Shown here piece after piece: positions 25,989 to 34,470 of a stretch of 64,000 nucleotides of DNA (the stretch's first letter is position 1; each line of letters begins with the position of its first letter). Where the stretch lies: positions 431,084-495,083 of the forward strand of contig NZ_LXUK01000022.1 in the NCBI RefSeq assembly GCF_013072695.1, in the 5' to 3' direction. A model generated the notes under the pieces. That model did no database searches. It was not told the origin of the DNA and saw only the letters and a program-made list of their open reading frames with translations. A program made the position numbers and the translations under genes. The DNA is from Acinetobacter sp. Ac_5812. GTDB taxonomy: Bacteria; Pseudomonadota; Gammaproteobacteria; Pseudomonadales; Moraxellaceae.

Positions 25989-27233
25989 CTAAATACGTTG
26001 AAACACCAGCCCTGCATGATCTGATAAACGCTGAATGAATCGATCATCAAACATGGTTGCAGGTGTCCAAAATCCACCTTGAGGCGTAGATTTTTCGCCA
26101 TCTTTGGCATGGTCAATGGCAAGACTAAGCGCTGCTTGTCCCAACATTTTTCCTGTAGAGCTATAACCAGGATCACGATCACCAGTCACTTTGATTTTTA
26201 AGCTTTGTCCTGCATCGGTTTTACCCACAAACCGTAAGTCAAATCGACCTGTCAATTGTTGCTCTGGCGTAGGACCTTCTCCTGGTTTTGGTAATAGATA
26301 GCGCTCCATGACTTGGCTAACGGGTTTACTGATCGCAGCGAGCATAAAAGCAGCCAAACCTGAGACGACACCCAATGCCTTTAAGCGTCCTTTTAATCCT
26401 TCGCCAGTCAACATGGCTTCGTTATAACTAAAGTTGTTGCCATAGGCATTACCCGATAAGGCATTGGAACGCTGTACCACACGTTCATTGACAGCAGCCA
26501 TCACAAAAGGTGCAATCCATGCATTAAAATCTTGGTCGAATTTGGCTGTTTTGATATAAATTTGTCTTTGAGTATTGCCGTGATCTGCAGGGCAAAGGAT
26601 ATAGGGATTGAGCAGATCTTTACGTAAAGCAGGGTCGGCAGCGGCTTCTTGAACGACATTGATCAAACTTGCCACTGTGCCACCCGATGCACCACCTTTT
26701 AAGGTTTTGACTCGCATGCTGACTTGGGTCGCAGGTGCATTAAACTGTTGCTGTGCTTGTTGTTGTAGGTAATAAACACCCATGTCGGACGGGACTGAGT
26801 CAAAACCACAGCAATGCACAATACGCGCACCTGATTGCTGGGCTTGCGCTTCATATTTAGTGATCATTTGTTTAATCCACTGGGTTTCTCCAGTCAGATC
26901 ACAATAATCTGTCCCATTGTTTACACAAGCTTGAACCAATGGCTCACCGTATAAAGCATATGGGCCAACCGTTGAGACCACCACACGTGTTTGTGCACAA
27001 AGCGCATCGAGTTCGCTTTGATTATTGGCATCGGCAACCAAAATCGGGATAGCTTGTCCTGCTGTGCCTAAAGCATCTTTTACGTGTTGTAGTTTTTGCT
27101 GTGAACGTCCTGCAATTGCCCAATTCAGCTGTTCTTTGTGGTCAGCAAAGTATTCTGCCAGATATCTGGTGAGGATCTGGCCAACAAAACTGGTCGCGCC
27201 GAAGACCACAAGATCATATTTTTTTTGGTTCAT
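25989..27233 (-). CDS. Saccharopine-dehydrogenase-like oxidoreductase (trans-acting enoyl reductase type)
   Basis: 414 residues with an N-terminal Rossmann motif (LVVFGATSFVGQILTRYL, about 8-25) and HCCGFDSVPSDMG (about 138-150), typical of the saccharopine-dehydrogenase-like group that includes mycobacterial trans-acting enoyl reductases. The substrate is unknown and lysine metabolism is unlikely. It lies 37 bp after the acetoacetate-decarboxylase-like gene and shares its MerR-type promoter. Confidence 0.8.
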   Translation of the reverse strand: MNQKKYDLVVFGATSFVGQILTRYLAEYFADHKEQLNWAIAGRSQQKLQHVKDALGTAGQAIPILVADANNQSELDALCAQTRVVVSTVGPYALYGEPLVQACVNNGTDYCDLTGETQWIKQMITKYEAQAQQSGARIVHCCGFDSVPSDMGVYYLQQQAQQQFNAPATQVSMRVKTLKGGASGGTVASLINVVQEAAADPALRKDLLNPYILCPADHGNTQRQIYIKTAKFDQDFNAWIAPFVMAAVNERVVQRSNALSGNAYGNNFSYNEAMLTGEGLKGRLKALGVVSGLAAFMLAAISKPVSQVMERYLLPKPGEGPTPEQQLTGRFDLRFVGKTDAGQSLKIKVTGDRDPGYSSTGKMLGQAALSLAIDHAKDGEKSTPQGGFWTPATMFDDRFIQRLSDHAGLVFQRI

Positions 27234-27270
27234 GCGTTATTTTTCCTTGTTTGTTTGATCGTTTGAATTT

Positions 27271-28167
27271 TTAAAGTGCTTGCGGTAAATGTAGCGCAAC
27301 TTGAGCGTCTTGAATCACATCTAAACGAAGAATTTTCGATGCACCAAGTTCATCCAATAACTGGCTTAAAGGCCCACCATGACGAACCAAATTCACTTTT
27401 CTTGGGAATAAGGTTTGTGCAAAAGAGAGGATATTCGATTGCACACGTGTTTGATGCCATTTGTGATCGACCAAATGTAGCATTGTTGCTTCACTGGTTC
27501 GTGTCTCCGACTGCACTTGCTGTAAAGGTGGCGTTGCTGCACTGAGGCTTAAATCAATTTTTCCTTCTGTATCCATCAAATTGGCATTCACCTCGATCGG
27601 GTTGATGTCGACATTAATCTCAGTCAGCCACTTGGGCAACTGATAGCCATAAACGCCGCGTACCCGCGCTATCTCTGTATCAACTGGTAGGGCTAAAACA
27701 TGAGCATAGAAATGTCGTTGCTGAATCGAGTTGATCAGTTCCAGTACATGTGGGCCACGTGCATCGGGTTGGCGCACTACAATTGCGACTGAGACTTCGT
27801 TATATGGGTCGTTATCACAAACGGAATAAGTAAAGAAAGTGAGCGCGACCAGTCCATAACCCGGAAAAGCCTGTAGCGGTTCTAAAGGAACAGGCAGTTT
27901 TTTCTTGAGCTGTTTAAGCGGTGCGAGCATTAGAACCTGCACATTAGCGCTACGATAATAAAAATTGGGTGCCCAAACTGGGCCAACTCTGGATTCAAGC
28001 AATTTTTTCGGAATCTTACGGAAGAAATCAATATTCCCCACCGCAGGGTCTTGAGCGACTTGGTCTAAATCGGGATGCATGCGAAAGCGATCATAGTAAC
28101 CACCTTTCGGTACTTTGACTTTTTGCTGTCCAAATTCAACTTCAGTAAATTGCTGATGACTATTCAT
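27271..28167 (-). CDS. Acetoacetate-decarboxylase-family protein, cytosolic paralogue
   Basis: About 298 residues without a signal peptide. It shares VPKGGYYDRFRM, GNIDFFRKIPKKLLESRVGPVWAPNFYYR and GYGLVALTFF with the exported paralogue at 30982. The family comprises decarboxylase/dehydratase-like lyases acting on keto acids through a Schiff-base Lys; I could not map that Lys with confidence. ATG 28167 with AGGTTA upstream is preferred over TTG 28188. First gene of a MerR-dyad-controlled operon. Confidence 0.78.
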   Translation of the reverse strand: MNSHQQFTEVEFGQQKVKVPKGGYYDRFRMHPDLDQVAQDPAVGNIDFFRKIPKKLLESRVGPVWAPNFYYRSANVQVLMLAPLKQLKKKLPVPLEPLQAFPGYGLVALTFFTYSVCDNDPYNEVSVAIVVRQPDARGPHVLELINSIQQRHFYAHVLALPVDTEIARVRGVYGYQLPKWLTEINVDINPIEVNANLMDTEGKIDLSLSAATPPLQQVQSETRTSEATMLHLVDHKWHQTRVQSNILSFAQTLFPRKVNLVRHGGPLSQLLDELGASKILRLDVIQDAQVALHLPQAL

Positions 28168-28235
28168 ATTTAACCTATATTGGCCCAATCCATCCAGTCT
28201 TATGCCAAGACCTGCACATTGATTGCTTGAGAATC

Positions 28236-28266
28236 ACTATAAGATTAAAGCTAACTTTAAAGTCAA
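28236..28266 (-). promoter_or_regulatory. MerR-type promoter for the decarboxylase-like operon
   Basis: Minus strand: TTGACT (28261-28266), 19-bp spacer, TATAGT (28236-28241). The spacer holds the dyad TTAAAGTTAGCTTTAA (28245-28260). One of six such sites in the cluster. Confidence 0.72.
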
Positions 28267-28448
28267 GTAGGAAAATTGATGATTTGAAACACGTATCACG
28301 GATTCGTTATAACAATGTAAAGATAATTTGCACTAAAAATCTGTGCTACGGCAATAAAATTTTATATTTCAAAGATTAAGTAGGATCAGTCACTGTGATT
28401 TATTAAGCATTAAATTACATTTTTGTTATCAGAATGGGACTAATTATG

Positions 28449-28479
28449 TTGACCTTAAAGCTAACTTTAACCTTAGTAT
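28449..28479 (+). promoter_or_regulatory. MerR-type promoter for the alpha/beta hydrolase gene
   Basis: TTGACC (28449-28454), 19-bp spacer, TAGTAT (28474-28479), with the dyad TTAAAGCTAACTTTAA (28455-28470) in the spacer. Confidence 0.72.
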
Positions 28480-28586
28480 AGAGTCACTATCCATGCGGAT
28501 AGTTTGAAAAATATGTGATTCCACGGACATTGATTAGAGCATAGATCAGAACTCGACAGTGTAAATCTTACACAGGAGAAACAAAG

Positions 28587-29417
28587 ATGGCTTACGTTAC
28601 GACAAAAGATGGTGTAGATATTTTTTATAAAGATTGGGGACCTCGCGATGCGCAGGTCTTATTTTTTCATCATGGTTGGCCGCTCAGTTCAGATGATTGG
28701 GATGCTCAACTGTTATTCTTTTTGAATGAAGGTTTCCGTGTTGTGGCACATGATCGTCGTGGTCATGGTCGTTCAAGTCAGGTTTGGGATGGTCATGACA
28801 TGGATCACTATGCAGACGATGTCGCTGCGGTGGTACAACATCTCGGTATAAAAAATGCGGTGCATATTGGTCACTCAACAGGTGGCGGTGAAGTGGCTCA
28901 CTATATTGCACGCCATGGTGAAGCAAATGTTTCTAAAGCAGTTTTGGTCAGTGCAGTTCCGCCAATTATGGTGAAAACAGCGAGTAATCCAAATGGGTTA
29001 CCGAAAGAAGTCTTCGACGATTTGCAAAACCAGTTATTTAAAAATCGTTCGCAATTTTACTATGATTTACCAGCAGGTCCTTTCTATGGATTTAACCGTC
29101 CAGATGCGAAACCTTCCGAGCCAGTAATCTGGAATTGGTGGCGCCAAGGCATGATGGGCGGTGCCAAAGCACATTATGATGGTATTGTGGCTTTTTCTCA
29201 GACTGATTTTACTGAGGATTTAAAAAAGATTTCAGTCCCTGTATTGGTGATGCATGGTGATGATGATCAGGTTGTACCTTATGAAAACTCTGGGGTATTG
29301 TCTGCAAAGTTGGTACAAAATGGGACTTTAAAAACCTATAAAGGTTTCTCACATGGGATGCTCACTGTCAATGCGGATGTGATTAATCCAGATCTATTGG
29401 CATTTATCCGCGCATAA
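28587..29417 (+). CDS. Alpha/beta hydrolase, non-haem chloroperoxidase-like
   Basis: 276 residues with the cofactor-free haloperoxidase/esterase pattern: FFHHGWPLSSDDWD (26-39), HDRRGHGRS, nucleophile S97 in GHSTGGG, an acidic residue in HGDDDQVVP, and the catalytic His in GFSHGM (about 256). It is an ester or lactone hydrolase with possible perhydrolase activity. Start ATG 28587 has AGGAG upstream. The transcript begins at a MerR-type promoter and ends at a strong terminator. Confidence 0.87.
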   Translation: MAYVTTKDGVDIFYKDWGPRDAQVLFFHHGWPLSSDDWDAQLLFFLNEGFRVVAHDRRGHGRSSQVWDGHDMDHYADDVAAVVQHLGIKNAVHIGHSTGGGEVAHYIARHGEANVSKAVLVSAVPPIMVKTASNPNGLPKEVFDDLQNQLFKNRSQFYYDLPAGPFYGFNRPDAKPSEPVIWNWWRQGMMGGAKAHYDGIVAFSQTDFTEDLKKISVPVLVMHGDDDQVVPYENSGVLSAKLVQNGTLKTYKGFSHGMLTVNADVINPDLLAFIRA

Positions 29418-29450
29418 GTGTGATTGATTATATTCAAGTTTAAACGGGAA

Positions 29451-29480
29451 AAGAGAGGCATTGAAGCCTCTCTTTTTTAT
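29451..29480 (+). terminator. Rho-independent terminator after the hydrolase gene
   Basis: A 9-bp GC-containing stem (AAGAGAGGC with GCCTCTCTT), 6-base loop, followed by a TTTTT run. Confidence 0.88.
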
Positions 29481-29513
29481 TCTAAGAATGTATATAAAGG
29501 GAAATAAAACCGC

Positions 29514-29544
29514 TTGACATTAAAGTTTACTTTAATCTTAAAGT
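29514..29544 (+). promoter_or_regulatory. MerR-type promoter for the flavin oxidoreductase gene
   Basis: TTGACA (29514-29519), 19-bp spacer, TAAAGT (29539-29544), with the perfect dyad TTAAAGT-TT-ACTTTAA (29520-29535). Confidence 0.75.
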
Positions 29545-29571
29545 AAATATATCGTCAAAGAGGTGACAAAA

Positions 29572-30810
29572 ATGAAAGTGTTTGAAAAATTAGTTTTCCC
29601 AAATGGTTCGCATATCCCAAATCGCATTGCAAAAGCTGCAATGGAAGAAAACATGGCGGATTTAAATCATGCGCCATCAGAAGAACTAATGCGCTTATAT
29701 CAAGCTTGGGCAGAAGGTGGTGCTGGTTTGATTATCACGGGTAATGTGATGGTGGATCGTCGTGCCATGACTGGGCCTGGTGGTGTGGTTCTGGAAGACG
29801 AAAAATATTTGGATACGTTCAAACGTTGGGCGCAAATTGGCCGTTCTAAGGGGGCGCAAGTGTGGTTGCAAATTAATCATCCTGGTCGTCAAATGCAAGC
29901 CAATTTAGGTCAAGAAACTTGGGCACCTTCAGCAGTTGCCTTGGATTTAGGTAAAATGTCAGATCGCTTTAATACGCCGATTGAAATGACCCAAGACATG
30001 ATTGATGAAGTGATCCAACGTTTTGCTAATACTGCAAGATTGGGAGAAAAAGCCGGTTTTACTGGTGTTGAAATCCATGCAGCACATGGTTATTTACTCA
30101 GTCAATTTCTTTCGCCCTTGAGCAATCAACGTCAAGATCAATGGGGCGGTTCTTTAGAAAACCGTGCGCGTATTTTGATCGAGATTGTCAAAGCAGTGCG
30201 TGCTGTAGTTTCAGACACTTTTACAGTAGCTGTGAAGCTGAATTCTGCCGACTTCCAACGCGGTGGTTTTAGTGCTGAAGATGCACAACAAGTGGTTATG
30301 ATGCTCAACCAACAGGCTGTTGATTTAGTTGAGTTATCGGGTGGTAGCTATGAAGCTCCAGCTATGCAAGGTCAGGCACGCGATGGTCGTACCTTGGCTC
30401 GTGAAGCTTATTTCTTGGAATTTGCCCAAGAGATTGCTAAAGTTGCAAAAATGCCTGTGATGGTGACTGGGGGAATCCGTCGTAAACAAGTGGCTGAACA
30501 AGTCATTGAAAGTGGTGTTGACATGGTGGGGATTGCGACAGCACTCGCGATTGATCCCAACCTTCCAAATGAGTGGAAACAAGGGCAAAATACGGCACCA
30601 GAGTTGAAAGCAATTACTTGGGAAAATAAAACCTTAGCATCGCTTGCCAATATGGCCACTGTGAAGTTCCAGTTGCGTAAACTCAGTTTAGGTAAATCAA
30701 CTAATCCAAAAGTTTCTCCGCTTTGGGCGTTGATTTTGCAACAATCAGCAATGGTATGTCGTACACGCGAATATAAAAATCGGATGCGTACATATTCATT
30801 TTCATCCTAA
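29572..30810 (+). CDS. NADH:flavin oxidoreductase (Old Yellow Enzyme family)
   Basis: 412 residues with the FMN TIM-barrel pattern of OYE-like enzymes: IAKAAMEENMA near the start, WLQINHPGRQ (about 101-110), the GVEIHAAHGYLLSQFLSP active-site segment (about 161-178), and RARILIEIV. It reduces activated C=C bonds of enones or nitro compounds. ATG 29572 with AGAGG upstream is preferred over GTG 29563. Single-gene transcript from a MerR-type promoter. Confidence 0.87.
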   Translation: MKVFEKLVFPNGSHIPNRIAKAAMEENMADLNHAPSEELMRLYQAWAEGGAGLIITGNVMVDRRAMTGPGGVVLEDEKYLDTFKRWAQIGRSKGAQVWLQINHPGRQMQANLGQETWAPSAVALDLGKMSDRFNTPIEMTQDMIDEVIQRFANTARLGEKAGFTGVEIHAAHGYLLSQFLSPLSNQRQDQWGGSLENRARILIEIVKAVRAVVSDTFTVAVKLNSADFQRGGFSAEDAQQVVMMLNQQAVDLVELSGGSYEAPAMQGQARDGRTLAREAYFLEFAQEIAKVAKMPVMVTGGIRRKQVAEQVIESGVDMVGIATALAIDPNLPNEWKQGQNTAPELKAITWENKTLASLANMATVKFQLRKLSLGKSTNPKVSPLWALILQQSAMVCRTREYKNRMRTYSFSS

Positions 30811-30854
30811 GCTGAGCAACAAGTTGCCAATATCTAGGTAATAGATTGAACAAC

Positions 30855-30890
30855 AGCCAATTGCAGAAAAACTGTCATTGGCTTTTTTAT
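30855..30890 (+). terminator. Terminator after the flavin oxidoreductase gene
   Basis: Stem AGCCAAT (30855-30861) with ATTGGCT (30877-30883), a 15-base loop, followed by TTTTTT. Confidence 0.72.
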
Positions 30891-30940
30891 AGGCAAGTGA
30901 TTAAAAATATTGGAAAGGAAAAAGTGATTTCTGACCATAA

Positions 30941-30972
30941 AAAATCCGCTTTATTTAGAAAGCGGATTTTTT
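30941..30972. terminator. Bidirectional terminator before the exported decarboxylase-like gene end
   Basis: A 10-bp perfect stem (AAAATCCGCT with AGCGGATTTT), 10-base loop, A-run on the left and T-run on the right. On the minus strand it ends the gene at 30982. Confidence 0.82.
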
Positions 30973-30981
30973 CTTATACAT

Positions 30982-32025
30982 CTATTTTGTATTCTCTTTA
31001 GCTTTATCCAACGTAGGAAAAGGAACGGGCATATTGAGTGCCAATTGCGCATCTTTTACAACATCTAAACGTAAGATCTTGTTTGCATCTAAGTCATCCA
31101 GTAATTTGCTCAGTGGGCCACCAGTTCGAATAAGCTGCACATTTTTAGGAAATATCTTCTGCCCAAATGCAAGCGTATTCGATTCCACAGAGGTGCTGTG
31201 CCATTTACCATCAACTAACTGATACATGGTTTTGGTTTCAATTCGTGATTGTGGTTTAACTGTTTTAATCTTAGGCAGAGGAGCTGTCAGACTTAAATCA
31301 GGCTTGCCATCGGTATTAAAAATATGGGCTTGTAGGTCGTGGTTACCAATTTTCATATCTATTGGTGTTAACCATTTGGGTAATTGATAACCATAAACCC
31401 CACGAACACGGGCAATTTCAGTATTTACGGGTAAAGCAAGCACATGTCCATAATATTGGTGCTTACGCATGGAACTCAGTAATTCAGTGCTATTAAAGTG
31501 ATGTGCATCGGGCTGACGAACAACAATGGCAACAGAGACCTCATCATAGGGATCGACATCACCCACGGCATAAGAGAAGAAAGTCAATGAAACTAAGCCA
31601 TACCCAGGGAGCGGCTGTAAAGGTTCAAGTGGAGCGGGGAGTTTAGCTTTTAATTTTGCAATAGGCGCTAACATCAATACTTGAACATTACTGGTTCGAT
31701 AATAGAAATTCGGTGACCAGACTTGACCTACTCGGGTATCAACCAGCTTTTTAGGAATACTACGGAAGTAATCAATATTGCCTGCTGCAGGGTCTTTGGC
31801 TACTTCATCTAAGTCTGGATTCATACGGAAACGATCATAATAGCCGCCTTTCGGCACATTGACTTTATAGGGACCAAACTCAACGACAGTCGTCTTTGTA
31901 TTTGGAGCAGTAAGATCGCTTGTGGTGGTATTGATTGGAGCCTCAGTTGCATAACTTGCTGTACCGAGTAAGAAGCTGATGGATATCGTAACGATGTTAC
32001 GAGTTAAAGCAAAATTATTGAACAT
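30982..32025 (-). CDS. Acetoacetate-decarboxylase-family protein, exported paralogue
   Basis: About 347 residues: signal peptide (cleavage near SYA/TEA, about residue 26), a Thr-rich linker, then a domain clearly paralogous to the gene at 27271 (VPKGGYYDRFRMNPDLDEVAKDP, GYGLVSLTFFSYAVGD). The mature protein should be periplasmic, which is unusual for this family. ATG 32025, about 8 bases after AGGAGGA, is preferred over ATG 32031. It has its own MerR-type promoter. Confidence 0.8.
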   Translation of the reverse strand: MFNNFALTRNIVTISISFLLGTASYATEAPINTTTSDLTAPNTKTTVVEFGPYKVNVPKGGYYDRFRMNPDLDEVAKDPAAGNIDYFRSIPKKLVDTRVGQVWSPNFYYRTSNVQVLMLAPIAKLKAKLPAPLEPLQPLPGYGLVSLTFFSYAVGDVDPYDEVSVAIVVRQPDAHHFNSTELLSSMRKHQYYGHVLALPVNTEIARVRGVYGYQLPKWLTPIDMKIGNHDLQAHIFNTDGKPDLSLTAPLPKIKTVKPQSRIETKTMYQLVDGKWHSTSVESNTLAFGQKIFPKNVQLIRTGGPLSKLLDDLDANKILRLDVVKDAQLALNMPVPFPTLDKAKENTK

Positions 32026-32055
32026 GATCATGTTCCTCCTATTAACCTAAAACAA

Positions 32056-32086
32056 ATGCTAAGATTAAAGCTCACTTTAAGGTCAA
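32056..32086 (-). promoter_or_regulatory. MerR-type promoter for the exported decarboxylase-like gene
   Basis: Minus strand: TTGACC (32081-32086), 19-bp spacer, TAGCAT (32056-32061), with the dyad TTAAAGTGAGCTTTAA (32065-32080). Confidence 0.72.
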
Positions 32087-32185
32087 GTGTTTTAAAGGAA
32101 GAAAATCAATCAACAGAGGAAGTTGAGTAGATCAGATATTCAATCGAGGGCAATAAAGAGGGTTTTGGATCAATTTAATATGATA

Positions 32186-32216
32186 AAAAAGCCAGCTCTT
32201 TTGAACTAGCTTTTCA
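32186..32216 (-). terminator. Possible terminator after the exported DJ-1/PfpI-like gene
   Basis: An imperfect hairpin AAAAAGCCAGCT...ACTAGCTTTT with an A-rich left flank that is a U-tract on the minus strand, 10 bp beyond the stop. Confidence 0.45.
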
Positions 32217-32225
32217 TTACAGTTT

Positions 32226-33032
32226 TTAATTCAAGGTTTTTAACCGTTCGACAACAGCGACTGCAATTTCTTTACTGGATTGTGGATTTTGTCCAGTGAT
32301 AATCCGATCATCAGCGATTACAAAAGAAGTAAATGGAAGAAAAGCTTGTTTGTATGTTGCTCCTCGTTGTACCAATCCATCTTGCAACGAGAACGGAACT
32401 TGGGACTTAATCCCCGACAGGGTCTCTTCAATATTGGCAAAACCTGTAACAGTTCGACCTGCAATGAGTGCTTTGCCAGTCGTATCTTGTAGTGGCAATA
32501 ATCCTCCAACACCATGACAAACTGCAGATATGATGCCACCTTGCTGGTAAATTTTTTCACTAATATTCTTAAGCGCTTGGTTGTTGGGAAAATCCCACAT
32601 GGTGCCATGACCACCTGTGTAATAAACTGCTTTGTAATGAGAAGGATCAATAGCTTTAGGCGTCAGGGTATTATTTAAGCGTTGCATGAATTGAGGATCA
32701 GCCAAGTGTTTTTTTGCTGATTGATCAACATAAATCGGCTTAAGACTACGTTCATCTAGCGGTACAGCACCACCTTGCGGACTGACAAAATCCATGTCAT
32801 AGCCAGCCGCTTGCGCGACATCATAAAAATGGGTGAGTTCAGTCAGCCACAATCCTGTCGTATCTGATCGAGTTGGATAAGCTGAGTGGTTGGTCATCAC
32901 CACTACAATTTTGCCTTTTGGCTTAGCTTGTATATGTTGTTGAGCAGCTTCGGTTGCATAGGTCATATTACTGATGAATACGAGCATAAAAATGCCAATC
33001 AACCACTTTGCAAAGTTCCAAACTTTAAACAT
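32226..33032 (-). CDS. Exported DJ-1/PfpI-family protein
   Basis: 268 residues: signal peptide (about 1-27, TYA/TEA) and a DJ-1/PfpI class I glutamine-amidotransferase-like domain with the nucleophile C172 in AVCHGVGG, YYTGGHGTMWDFP (about 138-149), and an acidic partner in LWLTELTHFYD (E65). Relatives include glyoxalase III/deglycase-like Hsp31 enzymes. Most members are cytosolic, so export is notable. It has a MerR-type promoter and a cytosolic paralogue at 33666. Confidence 0.82.
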   Translation of the reverse strand: MFKVWNFAKWLIGIFMLVFISNMTYATEAAQQHIQAKPKGKIVVVMTNHSAYPTRSDTTGLWLTELTHFYDVAQAAGYDMDFVSPQGGAVPLDERSLKPIYVDQSAKKHLADPQFMQRLNNTLTPKAIDPSHYKAVYYTGGHGTMWDFPNNQALKNISEKIYQQGGIISAVCHGVGGLLPLQDTTGKALIAGRTVTGFANIEETLSGIKSQVPFSLQDGLVQRGATYKQAFLPFTSFVIADDRIITGQNPQSSKEIAVAVVERLKTLN

Positions 33033-33062
33033 GACAGGTTCCTCATTTGATACCTGAGATTG

Positions 33063-33093
33063 ATGCTATGCTTAAAGTGAGGTTTAAGGTCAA
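33063..33093 (-). promoter_or_regulatory. MerR-type promoter for the exported DJ-1/PfpI-like gene
   Basis: Minus strand: TTGACC (33088-33093), 19-bp spacer, TAGCAT (33063-33068). The dyad (33072-33087, TTAAA...TTTAA) is the least perfect of the six. Confidence 0.65.
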
Positions 33094-33159
33094 GTACTTG
33101 TGCGCATTTCTTTATCAATTGTCGTTGTGATTAGGGCTTAAAAATTGATAACTGGCGTA

Positions 33160-33573
33160 TTAGACTTTGTCGTTGGTATAGTACAGATTGAGCAAACGTT
33201 GCGCATTTTCTTCGCAGGTAATTTCATCTGGTTTGCTATTGATCGCCACGATCATCATTTGCAGATTTTGCTTACTCACTGCCAGTTTTTGCTCTAGTTC
33301 TTCAATATCTTTGATCTTGCTTTCGAGCAAGCCAATGAGAATGTCATGATTCCATGAAGAGACATTCGATGGTAAGAACGCTTTAATTTCTGTCAGAGAA
33401 AAACCAACTTGCTGTGCTTGTTGGATCAGGAATAGCTGTTTGAGATCGTTTTCACTATATTCCCGATAGCCATTTGATTTGCGTTTAGCTTTCGGTAACA
33501 ACTTGATTTGCTCATAATAACGAATCGTTGGGGTGCTTAAACCACTTTGTTTAGATAATTCACTGATATTCAT
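33160..33573 (-). CDS. MerR-family regulator, probable master of the 28-34 kb regulon
   Basis: 137 residues: N-terminal winged helix (ISELSKQSGLSTPTIRYYEQIKLL, YREYSENDL), then a long dimerisation helix (about 78-112) and a short C-terminus with a single Cys (C120). It lacks the paired metal ligands of CueR/ZntR and the Cys cluster of SoxR. One Cys recalls NmlR/AdhR-type sensors of electrophiles such as aldehydes. It is divergent from the DJ-1/PfpI gene at 33666; the dyad promoter lies between the two. Confidence 0.85.
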   Translation of the reverse strand: MNISELSKQSGLSTPTIRYYEQIKLLPKAKRKSNGYREYSENDLKQLFLIQQAQQVGFSLTEIKAFLPSNVSSWNHDILIGLLESKIKDIEELEQKLAVSKQNLQMMIVAINSKPDEITCEENAQRLLNLYYTNDKV

Positions 33574-33588
33574 TTTACTGATTTTCTC

Positions 33589-33619
33589 TTGACATTAAAG
33601 TAAACTTTAAGCTTATAGT
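33589..33619 (+). promoter_or_regulatory. MerR-type promoter between merR and the cytosolic DJ-1/PfpI gene
   Basis: TTGACA (33589-33594), 19-bp spacer, TATAGT (33614-33619), with the perfect dyad TTAAAGT-AA-ACTTTAA (33595-33610). Best match of the six; it is 16 bp from the merR start codon, so it may also autoregulate merR. Confidence 0.78.
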
Positions 33620-33665
33620 GATGCAAAAGCAAGATTAAAAATAAATCAAAAAGTAGAGGTGTAAG

Positions 33666-34361
33666 ATGTCAAAACGTATTCTCCATGTGGTAACCAACGT
33701 CTCTAAATATGAGGGTATTGATCGTCCAACAGGGTTATGGTTGGGAGAACTGACGCATGCCTATGATGAATTTGAAAAGCAACATTATCTTCAAGATATT
33801 GTCAGCCCAAACGGTGGACATTCGCCAATAGAACCTAAATCATTAGAGCGTTTTGTTGCCGATGCTTCTGTGCTTAAACGTAAAAATGATCCCGTTTTTA
33901 TGCAGTTATTGGAAACCACCAAAAAGCCATCTGAGATTAATTGGCAAGATTATGACGCAATCTATTACACAGGTGGGCATGGGGTAATGTGGGATTTTTT
34001 AGACAATGCCGAATTGCAGAACATCACCAAAAATATTTATGAACATGGTGGCGTTGTTGCCAGTGTCTGTCATGGTTATTGTGGATTATTCAATGTTCAG
34101 TTATCAAATGGACAATATTTAATTCAAGGGAAAAAGCTTACAGGCTTTGCATGGTGTGAAGAGGTATTGGCTGGTGTGGCAAAGAAAGTGCCTTATAACG
34201 CTGAAGAACTGGCAAAACAGCGTGGTGCGCTCTATGAAAGAAAATTCATTCCTTTTCTACCCAATGTCGTGCGTGATACGAACCTGATTACAGGTCAGAA
34301 CCCATTTTCTGCACGTGTTACCGCATTTGCGATGATTGATGCTTTAGAAGCTAAATCATGA
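33666..34361 (+). CDS. Cytosolic DJ-1/PfpI-family protein
   Basis: 231 residues, no signal peptide. DJ-1/PfpI domain with nucleophile C135 in SVCHGYCG, YYTGGHGVMWDF (101-112) and E28 in LWLGELTHAYD. Likely a glyoxalase III, deglycase or related stress hydrolase. Paralogue of the exported protein at 32226. Its promoter has the strongest MerR-type dyad of the cluster. Confidence 0.86.
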   Translation: MSKRILHVVTNVSKYEGIDRPTGLWLGELTHAYDEFEKQHYLQDIVSPNGGHSPIEPKSLERFVADASVLKRKNDPVFMQLLETTKKPSEINWQDYDAIYYTGGHGVMWDFLDNAELQNITKNIYEHGGVVASVCHGYCGLFNVQLSNGQYLIQGKKLTGFAWCEEVLAGVAKKVPYNAEELAKQRGALYERKFIPFLPNVVRDTNLITGQNPFSARVTAFAMIDALEAKS

Positions 34362-34470
34362 ATTTTTCATCTGTAAAACAGTTAAAGAGAAAATGGATAA
34401 AGTGACCGGTAAGAATCACGCTATCCATAAACTTAATATATTGATCTTCTAGTAATTTTAGATGGCGATA

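Larger units (their letters stand above)
28168..28586. other. Intergenic region holding two divergent MerR-type promoters
   Basis: 419 bp without a gene. It holds one MerR-type promoter for each flanking operon (28236-28266, minus; 28449-28479, plus). The about 180 bp between them are AT-rich, and I see nothing else in them. Confidence 0.6.
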
